NCBI GenBank assembly: GCA_023227835.1
Contig: JALOCI010000011.1
Span: forward strand, 7,134-71,133
Length of the DNA: 64,000 bases
From: Bacteroidales bacterium
GTDB lineage: Bacteria; Bacteroidota; Bacteroidia; Bacteroidales; UBA932
Direction: 5' to 3'
The position numbers were made by a program, and so were the translations under genes. Of the stretch, positions 1-8,947 are shown in pieces; the first letter of the stretch is position 1, and every line of letters starts with the position of its first letter. The notes below the pieces were generated by a model, which saw only the letters and a program-made list of their open reading frames with translations, had not been told where the DNA came from and made no database searches.

Positions 1-949
1 GAATGTAGCCGTCTCCGTATGCCTTTAGCATCGAAGGAAAAACAATACAGTGGAATACAATATTATCCTTCCCTATAAAGTGTACCATTTTTGTATCTTC
101 GCTTTTCCACCACTTCTCCCACTCGTCAGGCATAAGTTCTATTGTATTGGATATATAACCGATAGGGGCATCGAACCAGACATAAAGGACTTTACCTTCG
201 CCTCCATCGACCGGAACAGGAACACCCCAGTCAAGGTCACGGCTGACAGCTCTTGGCTGAAGTCCCCCGTCAAGCCAGGATTTGCATTGTCCGTAAACAT
301 TGCTCTTCCACTCTTTGTGCCCGTCGAGTATCCACTCTTTGAGCCATGGCTCATATTTGTCAAGTGGAAGATACCAGTGTTTTGTAGATTTCATCACAGG
401 AGGGTTGCCGCTGAGTGCAGATCTTGGATTTATAAGCTCGGTAGGGCTTAACGTGCTTCCGCATTTTTCGCACTGGTCTCCGTAAGCATTCTCTGCACCG
501 CATTTCGGGCAGATACCTACTATATATCTGTCTGCAAGAAACTGGCCTGCCTCTTCGTCATAGAACTGCTCACTCTCTTTCTCTATAAATTTGCCTTCAT
601 CGTGCAGTTTCTTGAAAAAATCGGCTGCGGTTTTGTGATGTATTTTAGAACTGGTGCGTGAATATATGTCAAAGCTGATTCCCAACCCCTCAAAGGATCT
701 CTTTATGATATCGTGATACTTGTCAACTACCTCCTGAGGTGTGATGCCCTGTTGTTTTGCCTTGATAGTGATTGGGACACCGTGCTCATCAGAACCGCAT
801 ATGAACCTTACATCCTCGCCGCGCATTCGAAGATACCTGGCATATATGTCTGCAGGGACATAGACTCCTGCAAGATGACCGATGTGTACTGCTCCGTTTG
901 CATAGGGAAGTGCAGCTGTAATTAGGTGTCTTTTGTAGTTCTTTTCCAT
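1..949 (-). CDS. metG: Methionyl-tRNA synthetase, N-terminal part (cut by left edge)
   Basis: Charges tRNA-Met with methionine in the cytoplasm. Reading from the ATG at 949-947, about 316 codons stay open to the left edge, so the C-terminal part (including KMSKS) lies outside the window. Visible are the class I HIGH motif at residues 22-25 (AVHIGHLAG) and the zinc knuckle in the connective-peptide domain, with Cys147, Cys150, Cys160 and Cys163. FDAPIGY, part of the Met-binding region, lies near residue 275. A TAnnTTTG promoter element sits about 34 bases upstream, after the dnaG stop, so the gene probably has its own promoter. The family assignment is secure; total length is unknown. Confidence 0.95.
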   Translation of the reverse strand, partial: MEKNYKRHLITAALPYANGAVHIGHLAGVYVPADIYARYLRMRGEDVRFICGSDEHGVPITIKAKQQGITPQEVVDKYHDIIKRSFEGLGISFDIYSRTSSKIHHKTAADFFKKLHDEGKFIEKESEQFYDEEAGQFLADRYIVGICPKCGAENAYGDQCEKCGSTLSPTELINPRSALSGNPPVMKSTKHWYLPLDKYEPWLKEWILDGHKEWKSNVYGQCKSWLDGGLQPRAVSRDLDWGVPVPVDGGEGKVLYVWFDAPIGYISNTIELMPDEWEKWWKSEDTKMVHFIGKDNIVFHCIVFPSMLKAYGDGYI

Positions 950-983
950 TTTGGTAAAATTTTAACTGCTTTTTAATGGGTGG

Positions 984-991
984 CAAAGATA
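984..991 (-). promoter_or_regulatory. Promoter -7 element for metG
   Basis: The minus strand reads TATCTTTG, matching the Bacteroidetes TAnnTTTG element, 34 bases before the metG start and between the dnaG stop and metG. No good TTTG -33 partner is seen at 19-21 bases. Confidence 0.5.
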
Positions 992-1016
992 GAGATAAAA
1001 TTTCAGGTAGAATAAT

Positions 1017-2975
1017 TCAAACGTTCAACCGGTTGAGCTCTTTTGAAAGAGAGTTACGGATGTGCATAAGAATTTGCAGCTTTCTGATTATCTCATTTTG
1101 CTCGTCTGAAGAAGCTCCCTCATTCTGGCTCTTTTCGAGGGCTTCGCATAACTTCTGATACGCCAGGGATGTAATCTTTGCCTTATATACCAGAATGGCT
1201 TTAGGCACACTGTGACTGAGAACATTCTCCTCGGGTATGAGTGTCTTTGTGAACTTCTTTATATTAAGATTGTGCTCTTGATGAAGCAGCTCGAGGACGA
1301 CAGTTACAAACTGATGGTTAGTATGGTTTATAAAGTGCTTTTGTATTGACTCCTGCCCCGATTCCTTAACTTGAAAATATTCGTCGAATATGTTTTTATA
1401 TAAAAGGTTGCTGAGCTCCAGATCATCATTTTGCAACTCAGTCAGTATAAACTGTGAGACTGTAAGCCGTGTGTCTTTGCCTTCATCTTTGCCGTATATA
1501 GGGTGCTCCCCGAACTTGATTAGATAGTAAAGCAGCTCTTTCTCTGCAGGTTCGCAGAATGTCTCTGTTACAAACTCCGGGAGCTTCTCTCCTGTTTCAA
1601 TGTTAGGAAAGTATTCTGGTGTATAGCTTCTGCTCTCTGACTGAAAATCCGTCGAATAAGCTCCGTACTGCCTCTTCTGTCTTAGTTTCTTGACCTCCTG
1701 GGCAAGGATCTTCTCGTCAATTTTTAATCGCAGGCTGCAATCCTCTATATATACAGAGCGGCTTATTGCATCGGGAATAACCGCTATGCTCGCAACGACT
1801 TCTGATATGAGCTGAGCTCTTTTTACCGGATCCCGTTTGGTGTCTTCTGCAAGGAGTGTGCTTTTGAATGCAATGAAATCCTGTTCGGCCTCTTTCAGAA
1901 AATCCTTTAACTCGTCGCTTGTATGACTTTTTGCGTAAGAGTCAGGGTCCTCACCGTCCGGAAAGAGGACGACCTTTACCTGAAGCCCCTCCTCAAGAAG
2001 CATGTCTATACCGCGTATAGATGCTTTTATTCCTGCCGCATCACCGTCATACAATACCGTCACCTCCGGAGCAAACCTCTTTATCAGCCTTATCTGTTCT
2101 GTTGTCAGTGAGGTGCCGCTTGAGGCCACAACATTTTCCACTCCGGCCTGATGCAGTGATATAACATCGGTATATCCCTCCACCAGATAACATTTCTGTA
2201 GTTTTGATATTGAACTCTTCGCAAAAAATATCCCGTAGAGAGACTTGCTTTTAATGTATATTTCGCTTTCGGGTGAATTAATGTATTTGGCAAGAGTTTT
2301 ATCCGTCCTCAGTGTTCGGCCGCCAAAGGCGATAACTCTCCCTGAAATTGAGTGAATAGGAAACATCACTCTTTCATGGAACCTGTCAACCAGCTCTCCG
2401 TTATCTCGTTCAACCGATAGGCCGGTCGATACCAGGTACTCCTTCTTATATCCAGACTTAAGTGCAGAGTTGCTTAGTGCATCTCTTTCTGACGGAGCCC
2501 ACCCAAGCATGAATTTTTTGACCGTATCTTCGCTGAACCCTCTCTCTTTGAAGTAAGAGAGCCCTATCGCTTTTCCGGAAGAGGTATTCCAGAGAGAGTT
2601 TGTATAGTACTCCTGTGCATACTGGGAGACAATCATCAGGCTTTCGCTCTTGAGCCTGTTTTCGACCTCCTGGGCACTCTCCTCCCTGTCGGCTACCTCT
2701 ATACCGTATTTTTTTCCGAGATATTTCAGGGCATCAACGTAGCCGAGTTGTTCGTGCTCCATGATGAAATTGACCACATTACCGGCCTTTCCGCAGCCAA
2801 AGCATTTAAAAATGCCTTTTGACGGGGAGACTGAAAACGATGGAGTCTTTTCATTGTGAAAAGGGCAGCAAGCTATATAGTTTGCTCCCCTTCTCTTAAG
2901 TGTCACGAAATCATTGACGACATCAACGATCTGTGCAGAGTCCAGAATCTTGTCTATCGTACTTTTGTTGATCAT
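1017..2975 (-). CDS. dnaG: DNA primase DnaG
   Basis: Makes RNA primers for chromosome replication and acts at the fork with the DnaB helicase. The 652-residue length is normal for DnaG. The N-terminal zinc-binding domain shows Cys37, His40, Cys58 and Cys61 (CCPFH and CFGCG). The catalytic core follows, with the Toprim segment: the acidic EGYTD motif near residue 265 and the DGDAAG motif near residue 315. The C-terminal third is the variable helicase-binding part. It follows trpS with only 6 bases between them, so recA, trpS and dnaG are probably co-transcribed. The ATG start gives an N-terminus that aligns well with the family (MINKSTIDKILDSAQIVDVV). Confidence 0.97.
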   Translation of the reverse strand: MINKSTIDKILDSAQIVDVVNDFVTLKRRGANYIACCPFHNEKTPSFSVSPSKGIFKCFGCGKAGNVVNFIMEHEQLGYVDALKYLGKKYGIEVADREESAQEVENRLKSESLMIVSQYAQEYYTNSLWNTSSGKAIGLSYFKERGFSEDTVKKFMLGWAPSERDALSNSALKSGYKKEYLVSTGLSVERDNGELVDRFHERVMFPIHSISGRVIAFGGRTLRTDKTLAKYINSPESEIYIKSKSLYGIFFAKSSISKLQKCYLVEGYTDVISLHQAGVENVVASSGTSLTTEQIRLIKRFAPEVTVLYDGDAAGIKASIRGIDMLLEEGLQVKVVLFPDGEDPDSYAKSHTSDELKDFLKEAEQDFIAFKSTLLAEDTKRDPVKRAQLISEVVASIAVIPDAISRSVYIEDCSLRLKIDEKILAQEVKKLRQKRQYGAYSTDFQSESRSYTPEYFPNIETGEKLPEFVTETFCEPAEKELLYYLIKFGEHPIYGKDEGKDTRLTVSQFILTELQNDDLELSNLLYKNIFDEYFQVKESGQESIQKHFINHTNHQFVTVVLELLHQEHNLNIKKFTKTLIPEENVLSHSVPKAILVYKAKITSLAYQKLCEALEKSQNEGASSDEQNEIIRKLQILMHIRNSLSKELNRLNV

Positions 2976-2981
2976 TTATGC

Positions 2982-3971
2982 TTAAAAGCTCTTGATACCT
3001 ACAGCCGCCCTGACCTCTTTCAGTGTTGCCTGCGCACTCTCTCTCGCCTTGTCACATCCCATTTTCGCCACTTTTCTCAGATAGTCGGAATCGTTGTATA
3101 TCTCTTCAATTCTCTCCCTGATAGGTAAAGTGTGCCTGCATATATCTGAAGCCAACTGCTTTTTAAGGTCTCCGTATCTGATAGAGCAGTTATTGTAAGC
3201 CTCTGTGAAATGAGTCACAGTGTCGGGTGTCGAGACAATCTTAAGTAGTGTAAAGATATTCTCAATAGATTCAGGCATCTTACTGTTCGGTTCTGTCGGC
3301 CCTGAATCTGTAACGGCCTTCATTACTTTTTTGTGGATGCTCTTCTCGTCGTCATACAAGAAAATGCCGTTTCCCTCGCTTTTCCCCATCTTGCCGGAAC
3401 CGTCCAATCCCGGAACTTTAATCAGGTCACTCCCGAAGTTGAATGCCTGCGGTTCAGGAAAGACCTCAGCACCGTATAGTTTGTTGAAACGTCTTGCAAG
3501 AACTCTTGCTATTTCAAGGTGTTGTTCCTGATCTTTTCCTACGGGAACTTTGTTCGCCCGGTGTATAAGTATGTCTGCAGCCATAAGTACCGGATAGGTA
3601 AGCAATCCGGCATTAACATTGTCCTCCTGTTTCCTGACCTTGTCCTTGAATGAGGCTGTGCGCTCAAGTTCACCTTTATATGCTATCATGTTAAGCAGCA
3701 CGTAAAGCTCCGATACTTCCGGAATGTCACTTTGAACAAAAAGGGCAGATTTCTCGGGATCAAGCCCTGCCGCAAGATATTCAGCAAGGATTGTTCTGAC
3801 TCCTGCGTGGAAATCTGCAGGGTGCGGATGAGTGGTTAACGAGTGCAAGTCTGCTATGAAAAAGAAGCAGTTGTACTCATCCTGCATTTTAATATAATTT
3901 CTTAGGGCTCCGAAATAGTTGCCAAGGTGCAGATGCCCTGTCGAGCGGATCCCGCTTAATACTGTCTCCAT
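2982..3971 (-). CDS. trpS: Tryptophanyl-tRNA synthetase
   Basis: Attaches tryptophan to tRNA-Trp. The 329-residue length is typical of bacterial TrpS. The class I signature HLGN is at residues 15-18 and the KMSKS-type loop reads KMGKS at residues 194-198 (GSGKMGKSEGN). The gene lies 19 bases after recA and 6 bases before dnaG on the same strand, so it is probably the middle gene of a three-gene run. No leader peptide or T-box-like structure was seen, consistent with its internal position. Confidence 0.97.
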   Translation of the reverse strand: METVLSGIRSTGHLHLGNYFGALRNYIKMQDEYNCFFFIADLHSLTTHPHPADFHAGVRTILAEYLAAGLDPEKSALFVQSDIPEVSELYVLLNMIAYKGELERTASFKDKVRKQEDNVNAGLLTYPVLMAADILIHRANKVPVGKDQEQHLEIARVLARRFNKLYGAEVFPEPQAFNFGSDLIKVPGLDGSGKMGKSEGNGIFLYDDEKSIHKKVMKAVTDSGPTEPNSKMPESIENIFTLLKIVSTPDTVTHFTEAYNNCSIRYGDLKKQLASDICRHTLPIRERIEEIYNDSDYLRKVAKMGCDKARESAQATLKEVRAAVGIKSF

Positions 3972-3990
3972 TTAATAAATAATCATTTCT

Positions 3991-5025
3991 TTAGTCCTTT
4001 ATTTCTGCCAATTTCTCTCTCACTTTTGCCTCAACCTCCTCCATGAGTGCAGGATTATCGGTAAAGATTTGTTTCACCGCGTCTCTTCCCTGTCCTATCT
4101 TTGTTTCGTTGTAACTGAACCAGGACCCGCTCTTGCGGATTATTTCAAATTCAACACCGAGGTCTATTACCTCTCCGATTTTTGAGATCCCCTCACCGAA
4201 TACGATGTCAAACTCTGCTTTTCTGAAAGGTGGTGCCATCTTGTTCTTTACAATCTTAGCACGTGTCCTGTTGCCGGTGGCCTCTTCTCCGTCCTTGATC
4301 TGGGTTACCTTGCGGACATCTATGCGTACTGTTGAGTAAAACTTGAGCGCGTTACCACCGGTTGTTGTCTCCGGATTTCCGAACATTACACCAATCTTGT
4401 CCCTCAACTGGTTGATAAATATACAGCAGGTGTTTGTCTTGCTTATGTTGGCAGTAAGTTTTCTAAGTGCCTGGCTCATAAGCCTTGCCTGAAGCCCCAT
4501 TTTAGAGTCGCCCATCTCACCCTCTATCTCAGCCTTTGGTGTAAGCGCTGCAACCGAGTCAATGACTATAACGTCTATTGCTCCTGAACGAATAAGCGAG
4601 TCTGCAATCTCCAGCGCTTGTTCTCCGTTGTCCGGTTGTGATATGAGTAATGTATCCACATTTACTCCGAGATTTTTTGCATAAGTCCTGTCAAATGCAT
4701 GCTCGGCATCTATAATGGCAGCAATTCCTCCCGTTTTTTGAGCCTCTGCAATTGCATGTATCGCAAGAGTTGTCTTACCGCTTGATTCAGGGCCGTATAT
4801 CTCAATAACCCTTCCTCTAGGATATCCACCTATTCCCAATGCATGGTCCAATGCGATAGACCCTGACGGTATAGTTGAAACCTCCCATTTTGGCTGGTCT
4901 CCCATCTTCATAACGGTGCCTTTCCCGTAATCTTTCTCTATCTTGTCCAGAGTTGCCTGCAGTGCTTTTAATTTTTCCGGACTGATCTCTGCACCTTTCT
5001 TTACTTCTTCACTCTCCTTTGCCAT
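3991..5025 (-). CDS. recA: Recombinase RecA
   Basis: Forms ATP-dependent filaments on single-stranded DNA for strand exchange, and in many bacteria triggers LexA cleavage. The 344-residue length is normal. The Walker A motif GPESSGKT spans residues 78-85, followed by the conserved DAEHAFD and the L1/L2 loop region (EGEMGDSKMGLQARLMSQ, then FINQLR). The C-terminus is acidic and lysine-rich, as usual. The gene is divergent from rlmN, with separate TAnnTTTG elements for each in the short intergenic stretch. No LexA-like operator was recognised. recX is not adjacent; it lies about 5 kb away on the other strand. Confidence 0.98.
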   Translation of the reverse strand: MAKESEEVKKGAEISPEKLKALQATLDKIEKDYGKGTVMKMGDQPKWEVSTIPSGSIALDHALGIGGYPRGRVIEIYGPESSGKTTLAIHAIAEAQKTGGIAAIIDAEHAFDRTYAKNLGVNVDTLLISQPDNGEQALEIADSLIRSGAIDVIVIDSVAALTPKAEIEGEMGDSKMGLQARLMSQALRKLTANISKTNTCCIFINQLRDKIGVMFGNPETTTGGNALKFYSTVRIDVRKVTQIKDGEEATGNRTRAKIVKNKMAPPFRKAEFDIVFGEGISKIGEVIDLGVEFEIIRKSGSWFSYNETKIGQGRDAVKQIFTDNPALMEEVEAKVREKLAEIKD

Positions 5026-5049
5026 AATGTTGTGTTTTTATAATTCATG

Positions 5050-5057
5050 CAAAAATA
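5050..5057 (-). promoter_or_regulatory. Promoter -7 element for recA
   Basis: The minus strand reads TATTTTTG (TAnnTTTG type), 24 bases before the recA start codon. It is back-to-back with the rlmN element at 5079-5086. Confidence 0.5.
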
Positions 5058-5078
5058 GCAAATGATTTGCAAATTCCC

Positions 5079-5086
5079 TACATTTG
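5079..5086 (+). promoter_or_regulatory. Promoter -7 element for rlmN, abutting the start codon
   Basis: TACATTTG matches TAnnTTTG exactly and ends only 4 bases before the ATG at 5091. If transcription begins about 4-7 bases past the element, the message is leaderless or nearly so. The position also argues for 5091 rather than 5067 as the start. Confidence 0.6.
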
Positions 5087-5090
5087 CAAA

Positions 5091-6128
5091 ATGAAAAAAT
5101 GGCTACTGGGAAAGAGTCTGGATGAACTCAAGGAAGTTGCTGTAAATATGTCACTTCCGGCCTTTTCTGCCAAGCAGCTTGCAGAGTGGCTTTATAAGAA
5201 AAACTGCAGGGATGTACTGCAAATGACTAACCTTTCAAAGGTTAACAGAGAGGTGCTTTCAGAGCAGTTTGAAGTTGGAGGATTCGCTCCGGAACAGGTG
5301 ACCGTCTCTTCAGATGGCACCAAAAAATACCTTTTCCCTTCTATATGCGGGACACCTGTCGAGGCGGTCATGATACCGGATGATGACAGGGCAACTCTTT
5401 GTGTATCATCTCAGGCAGGATGCAAGATGGGTTGTAAATTTTGTATGACCGGCCGGATAGGATTTAAAGGTAATCTTACGACCGGGGAGATCATCTCACA
5501 ATTTCTTAATGTTGAAGAGAACGGCAGACTCACTAATGCAGTGTTTATGGGTATGGGCGAGCCTCTTGACAATTTCAAGGCCGTTACCGATGCTATTGAG
5601 ATTCTGACTGCGGATTGGGGATTTGCATGGAGTCCGAAACGGATAACAGTCTCTTCGATTGGCGTGCATCAGCCGTTGATGGAATTTCTGGAAAAGAGCA
5701 AATGTCATCTGGCGATATCGTTACATAATCCTTTTGATCAGGAGCGTCTGGAGTTCATGCCTATGCAGAAAGCCTGGCCCATCTCAAAGACAGTGGAGAT
5801 GATCAGAATGTTTGACTTTACAGGGCAAAGACGTGTGAGCTTTGAATATATCATGTTTGACGGCTGGAACGATTCCAAAAGACATGCCGACGGGTTGGTG
5901 CGAATGCTTAAAGGACTGGAATGCAGGGTCAATCTTATAAGATTTCATCAGATTCCGGATTTTCCGTTCAGACCGACACCTGTCGGAAAGATAGAACTAT
6001 TCAGGGACAGGCTTAACAAGGCCGGTTTGATCTCTACTATCCGCGCATCGAGAGGTGAGGATATCATGGCCGCTTGTGGAATGCTCAGTGGAAAAAATTT
6101 AAAATTATCAGGAAGTAATGGAGAGTAG
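5091..6128 (+). CDS. rlmN: 23S rRNA/tRNA adenine C2-methyltransferase RlmN
   Basis: Radical-SAM enzyme that methylates C2 of A2503 in 23S rRNA and, in some species, A37 of tRNAs. With the start at 5091 it has 345 residues, normal for RlmN. The CxxxCxxC cluster motif is GCKMGCKFCMTG, with Cys111, Cys115 and Cys118. Further family signatures are GMGEPLDN, the SISLHNP-like stretch (AISLHNPFD) and the C-terminal catalytic Cys in AACGML. An in-frame ATG at 5067 would add 8 residues, but it lies upstream of the promoter element, so 5091 is preferred. The 3' end overlaps the following ATPase gene by 11 bases, implying translational coupling. Confidence 0.93.
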   Translation: MKKWLLGKSLDELKEVAVNMSLPAFSAKQLAEWLYKKNCRDVLQMTNLSKVNREVLSEQFEVGGFAPEQVTVSSDGTKKYLFPSICGTPVEAVMIPDDDRATLCVSSQAGCKMGCKFCMTGRIGFKGNLTTGEIISQFLNVEENGRLTNAVFMGMGEPLDNFKAVTDAIEILTADWGFAWSPKRITVSSIGVHQPLMEFLEKSKCHLAISLHNPFDQERLEFMPMQKAWPISKTVEMIRMFDFTGQRRVSFEYIMFDGWNDSKRHADGLVRMLKGLECRVNLIRFHQIPDFPFRPTPVGKIELFRDRLNKAGLISTIRASRGEDIMAACGMLSGKNLKLSGSNGE

Positions 6129-8943
6129 AAAGTTCTACAAAGGCCTCACATCTGTTGAGGCAGAGGAGAGCAGGAGAGAACATGGCAGCAATACGCTGAC
6201 ACCCCCAAAGAGAGATCCTCTGTGGAAATTGTTCCTTTTAAAATTTCAGGACCCTATTATAAGGGTGCTGTTGGTGGCAGCATTCCTCTCACTCGGAATT
6301 TCATTCATACACAATGAGTTCATAGAGACTATAGGTATATTCTGTGCCATTTTACTGGCAACAGGTGTAGCTTTCTGGTTCGAGATGGATGCCAGAAAGA
6401 AGTTTGATGTTCTCAATCAGGTAAATGACGAGACCCTTGTGAAAGTTATAAGAGATGGTAACATTAAAGAGGTGGTCAAGAGAGATGTCGTAGTGGGAGA
6501 TATTATACTTCTTGAGACAGGGGAGGAGATCCCGGCAGATGCAGAATTACTCGAGGCAGTCTCATTATCGGTAAACGAGTCGACATTGACGGGAGAACCG
6601 GTTATTGAGAAAAGTCCCGACCCTGATATGTATGACAATGAGGCTACATATCCTACAAACAATATTTACAGAGGTACAACCGTAGTGGACGGCCATTGTA
6701 CCGCCAGAATATTTGCAGTAGGGGATTCTACCGAGTTCGGTAAGGTTGCTCAGAAATCTGTTGAGAAGAGTACAGAAGAGACCCCGCTTAACAAACAGCT
6801 TGACAAACTGGCCAAATTTGTTGGTTTTGCAGGATTTCTGCTTGCAATACTCACTTTTTCAATGCTTTTCATTAAGGATATTTTCCTTGGGGAAACAAAC
6901 TATACTCTTGGTGAGATTGGCCTGTTAGGTGCCGTAATTGCAGGACTGGTTGTTGCCATTACTAAGATATGGATTCCTGCTATATATGACGGTCTTGCCG
7001 TGCTTGGTGCAAAAGTATCGGTTCCTGAAAAAGTATCAGAAAGCGGATGGGTAAAATGGTTTGCCTATGGAATTAGCACAACGGTAATTATTCTGGCGGC
7101 CGGCTTCTTGTTCGGTGTGAACCCTATGGATCCGGAGCAATGGATATCTATCGATACCGCCGGCCGCATCCTGAACTACTTCATGGTTTCAGTCACATTA
7201 ATCGTCGTTGCCGTACCGGAGGGCCTTCCGATGTCTGTTACACTGAGTCTCGCTATGAGCATGAGGAGAATGTTGCAGACAAACAATCTTGTGAGGAAGA
7301 TGCATGCAACCGAGACAATGGGTGCAACAACAGTAATTTGTACCGATAAGACAGGAACACTGACCCAAAATCAGATGAGGGTAGCTGCTACAGATTTTAT
7401 AACCGATAAGAATGACAGCATAATCAGAGAGAGTATATCAGTCAACTCGACCGCATATCTTGACCTCTCGGAAAACGGAAATGTAAAAACACTTGGAAAC
7501 CCTACCGAGGCAGCTTTGTTACTTTGGCTTCACGATAATGGAGTTAACTACCTTGAAATTAGGAATAGTGCCAGAATTGTAGATCAACTGACCTTTTCCA
7601 CCGAGCGTAAATATATGGCCACAATTGCTGATTCAGAACTTTCAGGTAAAAGGATTCTTTTTGTCAAGGGAGCCCCGGAGATAATTATCTCTAAATGCAA
7701 ATCGGTACCGGATGGCTTGAATGAACTGTTGTTGAAATATCAGAACCAGGCAATGAGAACCCTCGGATTTGCATACGCAGAGGTCTCTGAGGACAATAAG
7801 GAGAGAATAGAGGTATTGGCAGAGAAAGGGCTTAATTATATAGGAGTTGTTGCAATATCCGACCCGGTCAGGAAAGATGTGCCGGATGCAGTTGCAAGAT
7901 GTCTGAGTGCAGGGATAGATGTAAAGATTGTTACAGGAGATACTCCGGGGACTGCAAAAGAGATAGGCCGGCAGATAGGGATTCTTACAGAGAAGGATGG
8001 ACCTGAATCTGTTATAACCGGGGTGGATTTTGAGGCTCTTAGTGATGCCGAGGCTCTGGAGCGTGTGTTAGGGTTAAAGATCATGTGTCGTGCACGTCCG
8101 ACCGACAAGCAGCGGTTGGTTCAGCTTTTACAGCACAAAGGAGCTGTAGTGGCTGTAACAGGAGATGGTACTAACGATGCCCCGGCACTCAACCATGCGC
8201 ATGTCGGTCTCTCTATGGGAACCGGCACCTCCGTGGCAAAAGAGGCCAGTGACATAACACTCCTTGATGACTCATTCAACAGTATAGCCACTGCTGTCAT
8301 GTGGGGCCGGTCATTATACCAGAACATCCAGAGATTTATACTTTTCCAGCTTACAATAAACCTGGCGGCCCTTTTGATTGTCTTTCTCGGCTCGCTGATA
8401 GGAAAGGAGTTGCCCTTGACTGTCACTCAAATGTTATGGGTAAACCTTATCATGGACACATTTGCAGCAGGTGCGCTTGCATCTCTTCCTCCTGATGAAA
8501 GGGTTATGTCTAGGAAACCAAGAAAGTCCGGGGATTTTATCATTACTCGCAAGATGGCATTCAATATTATTGCAACAGGAGTGGTATTTGTTGTATTAAT
8601 GCTCTGGCTTATGGAATATTTCACTGATGATTCGGGAAATATTTCCAGATATGATTTGTCCAGGTTCTTTACAATATTTGTGATGCTGCAGTTTTGGAAT
8701 ATGTTCAATGCAAAGCGCTATGGTGCATCCGGTTCTGCCTTCCGTGATATTCTGAAAAGCAAGGGTTTTGTATTGGTCGGACTGATGATAGTTATAGGGC
8801 AGATATTGATAGTGCAGTTCGGTGGGGAGGTATTCAGGACAGAGCCCATCTCGCTTCGTGACTGGATTGTGATAATTCTTTCAACATCCTTGGTGCTTGT
8901 TGTCGGGGAGATACTGGCTTTTTTGAAAAGAATAATAAGATAA
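6118..8943 (+). CDS. Calcium-translocating P-type ATPase, PMCA type
   Basis: Predicted inner-membrane pump that exports Ca2+ using ATP. At 941 residues it is a complete P-type ATPase. TGEP (actuator domain) is at 158-161, PEGLP in M4 begins at 367, the phosphorylated Asp410 lies in DKTGTLT, and GDGTNDAPA begins at 682. M6 carries NLIMDT, which together with PEGLP is characteristic of PMCA-type Ca2+ pumps. The stretch between M3 (about 230-252) and M4 (about 350-375) is long and contains two further hydrophobic segments, near 268-300 and 315-333. It overlaps rlmN by 11 bases. Substrate is inferred from family motifs only. Confidence 0.9.
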   Translation: MESRKFYKGLTSVEAEESRREHGSNTLTPPKRDPLWKLFLLKFQDPIIRVLLVAAFLSLGISFIHNEFIETIGIFCAILLATGVAFWFEMDARKKFDVLNQVNDETLVKVIRDGNIKEVVKRDVVVGDIILLETGEEIPADAELLEAVSLSVNESTLTGEPVIEKSPDPDMYDNEATYPTNNIYRGTTVVDGHCTARIFAVGDSTEFGKVAQKSVEKSTEETPLNKQLDKLAKFVGFAGFLLAILTFSMLFIKDIFLGETNYTLGEIGLLGAVIAGLVVAITKIWIPAIYDGLAVLGAKVSVPEKVSESGWVKWFAYGISTTVIILAAGFLFGVNPMDPEQWISIDTAGRILNYFMVSVTLIVVAVPEGLPMSVTLSLAMSMRRMLQTNNLVRKMHATETMGATTVICTDKTGTLTQNQMRVAATDFITDKNDSIIRESISVNSTAYLDLSENGNVKTLGNPTEAALLLWLHDNGVNYLEIRNSARIVDQLTFSTERKYMATIADSELSGKRILFVKGAPEIIISKCKSVPDGLNELLLKYQNQAMRTLGFAYAEVSEDNKERIEVLAEKGLNYIGVVAISDPVRKDVPDAVARCLSAGIDVKIVTGDTPGTAKEIGRQIGILTEKDGPESVITGVDFEALSDAEALERVLGLKIMCRARPTDKQRLVQLLQHKGAVVAVTGDGTNDAPALNHAHVGLSMGTGTSVAKEASDITLLDDSFNSIATAVMWGRSLYQNIQRFILFQLTINLAALLIVFLGSLIGKELPLTVTQMLWVNLIMDTFAAGALASLPPDERVMSRKPRKSGDFIITRKMAFNIIATGVVFVVLMLWLMEYFTDDSGNISRYDLSRFFTIFVMLQFWNMFNAKRYGASGSAFRDILKSKGFVLVGLMIVIGQILIVQFGGEVFRTEPISLRDWIVIILSTSLVLVVGEILAFLKRIIR

Positions 8944-8947
8944 TAAT

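Noticed and set aside
3991..5057. LexA-type operator upstream of recA
   Set aside because: No palindrome resembling known LexA boxes was seen between the recA promoter element and start, so no SOS claim is made.
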